A DNA stretch of 8,242 nt, from positions 1 to 8,242 of the forward strand of contig JANMCE010000405.1 of the NCBI GenBank assembly GCA_031360915.1, given 5' to 3'. The notes beneath the pieces are model-generated. The model was given only the letters and a program-made list of their open reading frames with translations, was not told the DNA's origin and made no database searches. Position 1 is the stretch's first letter. Each line of letters begins with the position of its first letter. Below, one piece after another: positions 1 through 5,703 of this stretch. The position numbers and the translations under genes were made by a program. This DNA is from JANMCE01 sp031360915. Lineage in GTDB: Bacteria > Actinomycetota > Acidimicrobiia > Acidimicrobiales > Ilumatobacteraceae.

Positions 1-180
1 CATGGCAGCCACGATCTCGGCCTCCGAGCCCGATGCGTCAAACACAACGTTGCCACTCTGGATGTAGGTCTCGACGTTGTCGTACCCGAGGCCGAGACAC
101 ACGGCGCGCAGGTCGGCCATCGACACCTTGTTGTTGCCGCCGACGTTGATGCCTCTGAGCAACGCTACGTAGGTCGTCAT
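1..180 (-). CDS. DUF1697 family protein, N-terminal 60 codons (partial)
   Basis: The reverse strand reads from an ATG at 178-180 to the window edge without a stop, giving 60 residues. The N-terminus (TTYVALLRGINVGG, then KVSMADLR) followed by YIQSGNVVFD matches the conserved start of the DUF1697 family: the LLRGINVGG strand, the methionine-aspartate-leucine-arginine helix and the QSGNVVF strand. DUF1697 proteins are usually about 170-180 residues, so roughly the first third is present. They are soluble cytoplasmic proteins of unknown function, and nothing in the sequence suggests a more specific role. The gene is transcribed away from the dioxygenase gene at 210 with only 29 bases between the two start codons. 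A purine-rich AAGGTGG lies just upstream of the start (184-190 on the reverse strand) and could act as a closely spaced ribosome site. The family call is confident; the function is unknown. Confidence 0.85.
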   Translation of the reverse strand, partial: MTTYVALLRGINVGGNNKVSMADLRAVCLGLGYDNVETYIQSGNVVFDASGSEAEIVAAM

Positions 181-185
181 GGTCC

Positions 186-191
186 ACCTTA
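186..191 (-). promoter_or_regulatory. Possible -10 element of the DUF1697 gene
   Basis: The reverse strand reads TAAGGT, fitting the actinobacterial TANNNT -10 pattern, five bases before the ATG at 180. A transcript starting there would have almost no leader. The same bases overlap an AAGGTGG that could instead be a Shine-Dalgarno site, so the two readings compete. No convincing -35 element is visible. Confidence 0.25.
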
Positions 192-197
192 CGGCGA

Positions 198-203
198 TAC
201 GCT
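198..203 (+). promoter_or_regulatory. Possible leaderless-type -10 element of the dioxygenase gene
   Basis: TACGCT fits TANNNT and ends six bases before the ATG at 210. This spacing would place the transcription start at or next to the start codon, as in leaderless actinobacterial genes. No Shine-Dalgarno sequence is visible before this ATG, which agrees with a leaderless transcript. The -35 region is not recognisable and would fall inside the DUF1697 coding sequence. A six-base degenerate motif can occur by chance, so this is tentative. Confidence 0.35.
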
Positions 204-209
204 CGACCC

Positions 210-1082
210 ATGGCGACGTTGACCTCAGGGCAGATTGCAGACTTCGAGCGGGACGGTTTTCTCGTGGTGGAGGACTTTGTCAGCCAGCAGGCCTGCGCCG
301 ATCTCCGGGCGCGAGCAGTCGAGCTCGTGCACGATTGGAAGCCGAGCGGAAAGCGCACGGCCTTCAGCACCAACGAACAGACCCGAGAGAGCAACGACGA
401 GTTTCTCGACTCGGGTGACAGTATCTGGTGCTTCTTCGAGGAGGAAGCCTTTGACGATCGGGGCGAATTAAAGCAGGCCAAGGAGTTGTCGATCAACAAG
501 ATCGGTCATGCCATGCATGACCTCGACCCCCTGTTTGCGTCGTTCAGCTACACCGCCGATCTGGCTGGCGTCACCCACGATCTCGGCATGACCGATCCGA
601 GGGCGCTGCAGAGCATGTACATCTTCAAACAGCCTGGTATCGGCGGCGAGGTGGGCTGTCATCAGGACGCCACGTTCCTCTACACCGACCCGCTCACTGT
701 CACCGGGTTCTGGTTTGCCATCGAAGATGCCACCCTTGACAACGGCTGCCTATGGGCGCTGCCGGGCGGCCACAAGACCAGCCTTCGCCGAACCTTTCGA
801 CGCTCTGGGGACGACGGTCGCACCATGATCTTCGACACTCTCGACGACACGCCCCTGCCGTCGCCGAGTGAACTCATACCGCTGCCGGTAAGGGCCGGCA
901 CCATGATTGTCTTGAACGGCCTGCTCCCCCACTGGAGCGACACCAACCGATCGGCCACGAGTCGCCACGCCTACTCGCTTCACTGCATCGATGGCAGGGC
1001 CGACTACTCCGCATGGAACTGGCTCCAACGCTCACCGGACCGCCCGCTGCGCCCGTTCGCCGCCGGCCTCCAACCGATCTGA
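210..1082 (+). CDS. Phytanoyl-CoA dioxygenase (PhyH) family protein
   Basis: A complete 290-residue protein of the PhyH family of non-haem iron(II), 2-oxoglutarate-dependent oxygenases. The N-terminus (ERDGFLVVEDFVS, residues 13-25) is the typical PhyH opening strand. The iron-binding facial triad is visible: His151 and Asp153 in CHQDATFLYTDP, and His241 in LLPHWSDTNRS. Arg252 in SRHAYSLH is a good candidate for binding the 2-oxoglutarate carboxylate. LPGGHK at residues 184-189 is also a family hallmark. Length and motif layout resemble the PHYHD1-like branch more than the longer antibiotic-tailoring members. The enzyme should be a soluble hydroxylase; the substrate cannot be told from sequence. 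Neighbours give no help: an unrelated DUF1697 gene diverges from it and upp follows 130 bases later. The start at 210 leaves a full N-terminal motif, and no upstream in-frame ATG or GTG lies nearby. Family assignment is secure; substrate is unknown. Confidence 0.9.
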   Translation: MATLTSGQIADFERDGFLVVEDFVSQQACADLRARAVELVHDWKPSGKRTAFSTNEQTRESNDEFLDSGDSIWCFFEEEAFDDRGELKQAKELSINKIGHAMHDLDPLFASFSYTADLAGVTHDLGMTDPRALQSMYIFKQPGIGGEVGCHQDATFLYTDPLTVTGFWFAIEDATLDNGCLWALPGGHKTSLRRTFRRSGDDGRTMIFDTLDDTPLPSPSELIPLPVRAGTMIVLNGLLPHWSDTNRSATSRHAYSLHCIDGRADYSAWNWLQRSPDRPLRPFAAGLQPI

Positions 1083-1164
1083 CCCGAGCCACTCTCGAGC
1101 ACGCCCCCGTATCCCGATGGCCGATACGCCAGCCGACCGGCTCAGTCGAAGGTCGCCCCGCCGC

Positions 1165-1186
1165 GCCGCCAGCCGTGAGCGGCGGC
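1165..1186 (+). other. GC-rich inverted repeat between the dioxygenase gene and upp
   Basis: GCCGCC at 1165-1170 is complementary to GGCGGC at 1181-1186, with a 10-base loop. It lies in the 130-base gap (1083-1212), which holds no convincing ORF, no clear TANNNT element and no clear Shine-Dalgarno site. No run of T follows, so it is not a classical terminator. It could be a weak transcription end for the dioxygenase gene or simply a product of GC-rich sequence. Confidence 0.2.
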
Positions 1187-1212
1187 CGTTCGTGATCTGA
1201 AACACTGGCGGC

Positions 1213-1839
1213 ATGAATGTGACGGTTATCGATCATCCCCTTGCCGCCGAGCGGTTGGCCATCCTGCGCGACGTGCGCACCACCAATGCCGAGTTCCGCC
1301 AGGCCCTGGACGGGCTCGGTGGAATGCTCGTCTATGAGGCCATGCGCGGCCTGGCCACCACCGACTCCACCGTCACCACCCCCCTCGGGCCGGCTCCGGC
1401 TCGCTCGTTGACTCAGGTGCCGATGCTCGTGCCGATCCTGCGCGCCGGCATTGGTCTGGTCAACCCGGCATTGCGACTGGTACCGCAGGCCGAGGTCGGC
1501 TTTGTCGGTCTGGCCCGTAATGAGGAGACGTTCGACCCGCATCCGTACTTGGCCAAACTGCCCGAACGTCTCGACGGACGAGACATCTTCATTCTTGACC
1601 CCATGCTGGCCACCGGTGGCTCACTCGAGTTTTGCTGCCGGCTACTCATCGAACGAGGCGCGCCCCAACCCATGACCGTCGTCTGCGTACTCGCCGCGCC
1701 TGAGGGTATCGAACGTATGAAGCAGTCGGGCATCGATGTCAACATCATCACCGCCTCGATCGACAGCCACCTCAACGACTCCGCCTACATCGTGCCCGGT
1801 CTCGGCGATGCCGGCGACCGCCAGTTCGGTCTGTGGTAG
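1213..1839 (+). CDS. upp: Uracil phosphoribosyltransferase
   Basis: A complete 208-residue cytoplasmic enzyme that converts uracil and PRPP into UMP and pyrophosphate in pyrimidine salvage. The N-terminus (NVTVIDHPLAAERLAILRD) matches bacterial Upp, followed by YEAMRGLAT. The segment PILRAGIGLV (residues 74-83) is the family's conserved loop, and ARNEETFDPHPYLAKLP (101-117) matches the usual RNEET-P-PY-KLP stretch. The PRPP-binding loop is DPMLATGGS (129-137). The C-terminal uracil-binding segment is YIVPGLGDAGDRQFG (192-206). Length is that of the family. The start is fixed by an in-frame TGA at 1198-1200, with no other start codon between it and the ATG. The last residues, FGLW, differ from the more usual FGTK. 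The stop codon directly abuts the stop codon of the convergent DUF1501 gene. No Shine-Dalgarno site is evident. Confidence 0.96.
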   Translation: MNVTVIDHPLAAERLAILRDVRTTNAEFRQALDGLGGMLVYEAMRGLATTDSTVTTPLGPAPARSLTQVPMLVPILRAGIGLVNPALRLVPQAEVGFVGLARNEETFDPHPYLAKLPERLDGRDIFILDPMLATGGSLEFCCRLLIERGAPQPMTVVCVLAAPEGIERMKQSGIDVNIITASIDSHLNDSAYIVPGLGDAGDRQFGLW

Positions 1840-4212
1840 CTACACGTACCAGCCCACCAGATCACAGATGATGTGGGTGGTGCCACGCTTGTTGTAGATG
1901 GCAATCTTGCCCCCATCGCCCACGGTCGCGATGACCTGATTCGGCACGGTGCGGCCGGGCGTAAAGTTGAGGTTGCTGGCGTTCGGCAGCGGCTTGCCGG
2001 CGGGATACACGGTGAGAAAGCCGGTCTCAGTAGGGTCGACAGCGGTGACATTCAGCACCACCGCCTTGGCGTCGTCGGGCACGCCGGCAACCCCGGTCAC
2101 CTTCAACTCGTAGGTGCTGTCGGCGCCCACCTTGGTCTTGGTATCGCGTGTGTCCATCAGGCGCTGGGGCGACGATGCACTTGCGGCCGGGCCGCTTCCG
2201 GACACGTCGTACCAACCGAGCAGGTCGACGATGATGTGGCTCGATCCGTCACTGTTGAAGAAGCTGACAGTACCGGTCGGCCCGAGCTTGGCCACGACCA
2301 GATTCGGTACCGTGAGGCCGGCTGAGAAGTTCAGACTTGACGCGGTGGGCACTGCTTCGCCGGTGGGATACGCGGTGACGAAGCCAGCGTTGGTCGGTTC
2401 GTTCACCGTCACGTTCAACACCACCGCACTCACACCACTGGCCGGTAGCCCGTAGTTGCCGGTCATCTGCACATCGATCGACTTGCCCGGTCCGACCTTG
2501 CCCTCCCCGTTGCGGGTGTCACGCACACGAATAGGCGTCATCGGCACAAGGGAACTCCCTCCGGCCTTGCTGAAATAGCCAACCACGTCGGCGATGAGGT
2601 TGGCAGCACCGTCGCTCACCGCCATGCTTACCCGTCCGTTGGCACCCACCTTGGACATCACCAGATTCGGCACGGTCTGGTTCGGCACGAAGTTCAGGCT
2701 CGAGGCGTTCGGTTTCGCTTCACCCGTCGGCCACACGGTGATAAATCCGGCGTTGGTTGGATCGGTCACGGTCACGTTCATTACCACCGCGGTAACGTCC
2801 TGCGCCGGCACGCCACCAACGCCAACCACGTACACCGTCTCCTCAACGTTGGCTTGGAACTTCGCTTGAGGTCCGCCATTGCCCTCGCGGGTGTCAAGCC
2901 TGCGAGTGGGGGTGACCGGAAGCAGACGACCCGGCACGACAGGGATCGGCGGCGGCCCTGGCACCCCCTCGAGCAATGCTCCCGAGAAAAGCGGCAGTGT
3001 TTCGTAATTGGCACCGAGGATCTGCTGATGATCGGCACCCAGTACCTTGTCGAGCACCGTCGCATAAATCGAACGGAAGTCCAGACTCGATTTGAATCGA
3101 TCGTTGTCGTCAAGATCGCTCCACGAGGGCGCCTGCCCGTACATGCCGCCGGCCACCGGCGGGCCGATGAGCATGGTGGTGTTCGTGGTGCCGTGGTCGG
3201 TACCGGCGCTGTCGTTGGCGCTCGGTTCCCGGCCGAATTCGGAGATGACGAGTACCGTCGTTCGATTGGCGAAACGCGGTTCCAGCCCCGCGTAGAGCGC
3301 GCGCAGACCGGCATCGAGTTCGCCGAGGAGTTTGTCGTGCTCGGTCAACTGATTGGAGTGGGTGTCGTACCCGTCCTGGCTGATGCTTACGACGCGAACA
3401 CCGAGGTTGGCATTGATGAGCCGGGCCGCCAACGTCATGTCGCGGGCCATGTCTCCGTCGGGCAGCTTGCTGGCAAAGACGGGTACAACGTCCCGGCCGA
3501 TGTCGAGCGCGTCGCGCTCCACCCGCGTAATGGTGTCACCCCACGGACCAAGGCCCGACGATGCGTCTGACAGCGAGCGGATCGCACCATAAAGCCGGTT
3601 GTGCGGGGCATCGTTCTCACTGCCCAGATCCATGCCCCACGGGGCCATGCTGGACGCGGATCGCACCTGCCCGGTGAGGTGGAGCGGCACATGCACGCCG
3701 ATGTTCACCATGTGCAGTGGGCTGGTGTCGGCAGTGCCGTCGAGCCAACGGCCGAGCCAGCCGCTGAACGACCCGCCGTTGGCCTGACCGCGCATCAATG
3801 TTGCCATCGAGTCGAAGTGACTGTGGCTGGGGTTGGCGTAACCAACTCCCTGGACGAGCGCGACATGGCCCTGGTCATACAAGGTCTTCAGATAGGTGAG
3901 TTTGGGGTGGAGTCCGAAGCCCTGGCCGATGCCGAGCGTCTGATTGGCCGCGAGAGCGAGGCCTTTGCGCTTGTCGTAATACGCACCGTTTGCTATCGGC
4001 ACGACGGTGTTCATGCCGTCGTTGCCGCCACCCAACAACAGCACCACCAAAATGCCATCACTCGGCGGCAGCGGCACGGCTGCGTACGCCTCAAGGTCGC
4101 GTCCGTAGGTTCCTAGCGCAATGCCAGCGCCGGTTGCTCCCATCGCCTGCAAGAAGTGACGGCGGGACAACAGCTTGAGCGCGTGTTCGGTTTCGATATC
4201 GGAGGAGAGCAT
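1840..4212 (-). CDS. Tat-exported DUF1501 protein with three C-terminal surface repeats
   Basis: A complete 790-residue protein. Residues 14-34 form a twin-arginine signal: SRRHFLQ at 16-22, a hydrophobic stretch, and a likely cleavage site after AYA at 42-44. Residues about 50-410 are a DUF1501 domain, shown by LLLGGGNDGMNTVVP (58-72), GYDTHSNQ (281-288), ISEFGRE (323-329) and TDHGTTNTTMLIGP (338-351). As I recall, DUF1501 belongs to the alkaline phosphatase/sulfatase clan, and the DTH and DHG motifs resemble its metal-binding residues; no activity is established for this protein. A proline-rich linker (417-432) leads to three repeats of about 120 residues that run to the C-terminus, which ends GWYV. 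Those repeats do not belong to the usual DUF1501 architecture and recur in the amidase at 5704. The start lies 31 bases after the DUF1800 stop, so the two are probably one operon. Expected location is outside the cytoplasmic membrane. Confidence 0.92.
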   Translation of the reverse strand: MLSSDIETEHALKLLSRRHFLQAMGATGAGIALGTYGRDLEAYAAVPLPPSDGILVVLLLGGGNDGMNTVVPIANGAYYDKRKGLALAANQTLGIGQGFGLHPKLTYLKTLYDQGHVALVQGVGYANPSHSHFDSMATLMRGQANGGSFSGWLGRWLDGTADTSPLHMVNIGVHVPLHLTGQVRSASSMAPWGMDLGSENDAPHNRLYGAIRSLSDASSGLGPWGDTITRVERDALDIGRDVVPVFASKLPDGDMARDMTLAARLINANLGVRVVSISQDGYDTHSNQLTEHDKLLGELDAGLRALYAGLEPRFANRTTVLVISEFGREPSANDSAGTDHGTTNTTMLIGPPVAGGMYGQAPSWSDLDDNDRFKSSLDFRSIYATVLDKVLGADHQQILGANYETLPLFSGALLEGVPGPPPIPVVPGRLLPVTPTRRLDTREGNGGPQAKFQANVEETVYVVGVGGVPAQDVTAVVMNVTVTDPTNAGFITVWPTGEAKPNASSLNFVPNQTVPNLVMSKVGANGRVSMAVSDGAANLIADVVGYFSKAGGSSLVPMTPIRVRDTRNGEGKVGPGKSIDVQMTGNYGLPASGVSAVVLNVTVNEPTNAGFVTAYPTGEAVPTASSLNFSAGLTVPNLVVAKLGPTGTVSFFNSDGSSHIIVDLLGWYDVSGSGPAASASSPQRLMDTRDTKTKVGADSTYELKVTGVAGVPDDAKAVVLNVTAVDPTETGFLTVYPAGKPLPNASNLNFTPGRTVPNQVIATVGDGGKIAIYNKRGTTHIICDLVGWYV
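1843..2172 (-). repeat. Surface repeat A3 of the DUF1501 protein, C-terminal
   Basis: Residues about 681-790 form the last copy, which ends with the protein. Markers are LMDTR (685-689), GVAGVPDD, AVVLNVTAVDPTETGFLTVYPAG, ASNLNFTPGRTVPNQV, TVGDGGKI and CDLVGWYV (783-790). The stop codon follows the terminal GWYV directly. The single cysteine, at 783, is not at either position of the cysteine pair found in the amidase copies. Confidence 0.88.
2203..2541 (-). repeat. Surface repeat A2 of the DUF1501 protein
   Basis: Residues about 558-670 form the second copy. Markers are VRDTR (563-567), GLPASG, AVVLNVTVNEPTNAGFVTAYP, ASSLNFSAGLTVPNLV, KLGPTGTV and VDLLGWY (662-668). It has no cysteine. Its spacing to the next copy's DTR motif is 122 residues. 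A Ser/Gly/Ala-rich linker separates it from the third copy. Confidence 0.88.
2569..2913 (-). repeat. Surface repeat A1 of the DUF1501 protein
   Basis: Residues about 434-548 form the first copy. Its markers in order are RLDTR (438-442), GVGGVP, VVMNVTVTDPTNAGFITVWPTG, SSLNF, QTVPNLV, KVGANGRV and ADVVGYF (541-547). It contains no cysteine. The alternating hydrophobic pattern suggests an all-beta fold, which is an inference. Spacing from this DTR motif to that of the next copy is 125 residues. Confidence 0.88.
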
Positions 4213-4221
4213 GGGGAAAGA

Positions 4222-4226
4222 CCTTT
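4222..4226 (-). promoter_or_regulatory. Ribosome binding site of the DUF1501 gene
   Basis: The reverse strand reads AAAGG followed by nine bases and then the ATG at 4212. It lies in the 31-base gap after the DUF1800 stop. A separate translation start within one transcript is therefore plausible. The match to the Shine-Dalgarno consensus is modest. Confidence 0.45.
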
Positions 4227-4243
4227 CGCCGGAGCGGGAAGAG

Positions 4244-5551
4244 TTAGGCGAGCTGGAGTTCGGGGAGGAGCATCACGAGCGTGGTGAGACCGAATGTCTC
4301 GAACCATTCCTCATAGGGCGCGGCCCGCTGCGCAGTCAGCCAATTATCGACCGTTGCCTTGCTGCGGGGCGACACCTCGGTAATGCCAACGCGGGCGAAC
4401 GCAGTGTCAACAGCCTGAGGCACGGGGAGCGCGACCAAATCACGGAAGACATCACGGCTTTGGTCTGACAGTCGGTAGTGGAGGTTGCCGGCCCACGACG
4501 CCTTCTGCCCGGATGCGCCAGCCGACAGCCAGTACTTGTTCGGACGCCAGCCCGACACGTTCGGAGGATTGAAAGGTTCCTGGCCAAACCCGGCGGAGAA
4601 CTGCATCGGCTGAGCGTCGGGCGAGCGCAAGCCGCTGGCTCGCATGATGCCCACGAAGAACTCGATGGGCGAACGCACCAGACCTTGCTTGGCCTGCGAC
4701 TCGTAGAACTCCGGGCGGAGAAAGAGGGCGCGCAGTACGGGCTTCATTTCGAATGATGCGGCGATCATCACATTGGCCAGATCGCTGACGATGTTGGCGG
4801 GCGGACCGGGGTGGGCGAAGAACGACCACAGCTTGGCCGACAGAAATGTCGCTACCTTCATTCGTTGCGTCGGGTCATCAAACAAGAAGTCGATGATGGC
4901 CGGACCGTCCCAGTTCTTGGTCACACCCATGAACGTCTTGTTGCCGCTGTCGTGATCGTTACCGCGAAACTCGTACTGGTGGGTATCCTCGTTGAGGTTG
5001 TGCCCCGACCAGGCACGGGCGCAACTTTCAACCTCGATTTCGCCGTAGTTGCCGACGCCAAGAAGGAACAGCTCGAGTAACTCGCGAGCGAAGTTCTGAT
5101 TGGGGCTGCTGTCGACGCTGAAGGCGTTGTCGAGAAAGACCAGCATGGCTGGTTCGATGGCGCACTTCTGCATCATCGTGCGGATGTTGCCCAACGCATT
5201 CGCCCGTTGCGTGGCGTGCATCCGCCACAGGTAGTCGGGCTCGCCGACCTTTTTGTAGGCGGCGGTGACATGACCGTGCCAGAACAGGGTGGCCTTTTCC
5301 ACCAGCGGCACCGGTGCGCTGGCCATGTGGTCGAACCACCAATTCCCCAAGGCGTGGAACTGCTCCCACTCGGACTTGTTGGGGTCCGCCACCGCCGCTG
5401 GTTTGCCGGGCTGCGGAGCCCCGGCGTCGTTCAACAGTTGGTCGACGACCTGGGGGAGATTTTGCCCTGCGTACGAGTTGACCTCGGCGGCTGTGCCACC
5501 GAATCCGGCCCGTCGTAAAAGATGCGCTATGTCTGCTACGGGTGTTGCCAT
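4244..5551 (-). CDS. DUF1800 family protein
   Basis: A complete 435-residue protein of the DUF1800 family. Diagnostic segments are HLLRRAGFGG at residues 10-19, ATLFWHGHVTAA (87-98), NQNFARELLELFLLGVGNYGE (151-171), FRGNDHDSGNKTFMG (195-209), NPPNVSGWRPNKYWLS (328-343) and a C-terminal LLPELQ. The biochemical role of the family is not established; it repeatedly occurs next to DUF1501 genes, as here, where the DUF1501 gene follows by 31 bases. The start is well fixed: an in-frame TGA sits at 5564-5566, only four codons upstream, and a GAGGT ribosome site precedes the ATG by nine bases. The conserved family motif begins ten residues in, so there is no room for a signal peptide, although the partner protein has a Tat signal. 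No membrane segment is obvious. It may be cytoplasmic, or exported with its partner; the latter is speculation. Confidence 0.93.
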   Translation of the reverse strand: MATPVADIAHLLRRAGFGGTAAEVNSYAGQNLPQVVDQLLNDAGAPQPGKPAAVADPNKSEWEQFHALGNWWFDHMASAPVPLVEKATLFWHGHVTAAYKKVGEPDYLWRMHATQRANALGNIRTMMQKCAIEPAMLVFLDNAFSVDSSPNQNFARELLELFLLGVGNYGEIEVESCARAWSGHNLNEDTHQYEFRGNDHDSGNKTFMGVTKNWDGPAIIDFLFDDPTQRMKVATFLSAKLWSFFAHPGPPANIVSDLANVMIAASFEMKPVLRALFLRPEFYESQAKQGLVRSPIEFFVGIMRASGLRSPDAQPMQFSAGFGQEPFNPPNVSGWRPNKYWLSAGASGQKASWAGNLHYRLSDQSRDVFRDLVALPVPQAVDTAFARVGITEVSPRSKATVDNWLTAQRAAPYEEWFETFGLTTLVMLLPELQLA

Positions 5552-5560
5552 ATGCCGCCG

Positions 5561-5565
5561 ACCTC
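5561..5565 (-). promoter_or_regulatory. Ribosome binding site of the DUF1800 gene
   Basis: The reverse strand reads GAGGT, nine bases before the ATG at 5551. It overlaps the in-frame TGA that blocks any longer version of the protein, so it decides the start. The spacing equals that of the AAAGG before the DUF1501 gene. Confidence 0.55.
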
Positions 5566-5575
5566 AGATTTCGAT

Positions 5576-5581
5576 ATGCTA
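5576..5581 (-). promoter_or_regulatory. Possible -10 element of the DUF1800-DUF1501 operon
   Basis: The reverse strand reads TAGCAT, a TANNNT match, 24 bases before the DUF1800 ATG. This would leave a short leader containing the GAGGT ribosome site. No good -35 hexamer stands out about 17 bases further upstream, so the call is tentative. Confidence 0.3.
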
Positions 5582-5625
5582 GATGAGCGCCCATAGTGAC
5601 ACTGCCTGGAGAGTATTGCATTTAG

Positions 5626-5641
5626 GTTACAGCGAAGTAAC
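5626..5641. promoter_or_regulatory. Inverted repeat in the divergent intergenic region
   Basis: GTTAC, six bases, then GTAAC forms a perfect five-base dyad. It lies near the middle of the 152-base region (5552-5703) between the DUF1800 and amidase start codons. Its symmetry and place suit a regulator binding site acting on both directions. No regulator gene is in the window and five-base arms can arise by chance. Apart from the -10 candidates and the GAGGT site, I see nothing else in this gap. Confidence 0.25.
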
Positions 5642-5691
5642 GAACGAGCCATTGTTGGACGACGCACGGACCATTCCTGACGAAACCCTCA

Positions 5692-5697
5692 TAGTCT
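5692..5697 (+). promoter_or_regulatory. Possible leaderless-type -10 element of the amidase gene
   Basis: TAGTCT fits TANNNT and ends six bases before the GTG at 5704, the same spacing seen before the dioxygenase gene at 210. No Shine-Dalgarno sequence precedes the GTG. The TAG here is also the in-frame stop that bounds the reading frame upstream, so GTG 5704 is the outermost possible start. A clear -35 element is not seen. Confidence 0.35.
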
Positions 5698-5703
5698 CCC
5701 TCA

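Noticed and set aside
874..1542. Reverse ORF of 222 codons across the dioxygenase-upp gap
   Set aside because: It lies antisense to two well-supported genes and has Arg/Gly/Ser-rich, motif-free sequence typical of GC-rich shadows.
1797..1820. Hairpin near the end of upp (CGGTC and CGGC arms paired with GCCG and GACCG around a GAT loop)
   Set aside because: The stem has an internal loop and no T-run on either side, and it coincides with codons for the conserved uracil-binding segment, so coding constraint explains it better than termination.
1843..2913. Regular ~360-base periodicity as a possible CRISPR or mobile-element repeat
   Set aside because: The period is maintained at the protein level, in frame, with diverged DNA between copies; these are protein-domain repeats. 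No direct-repeat/spacer structure, transposase or terminal inverted repeat is present.
2854..3570. Forward ORF of 238 codons inside the DUF1501 gene
   Set aside because: It is antisense to a coding region with clear DUF1501 motifs and shows no protein-family features of its own.
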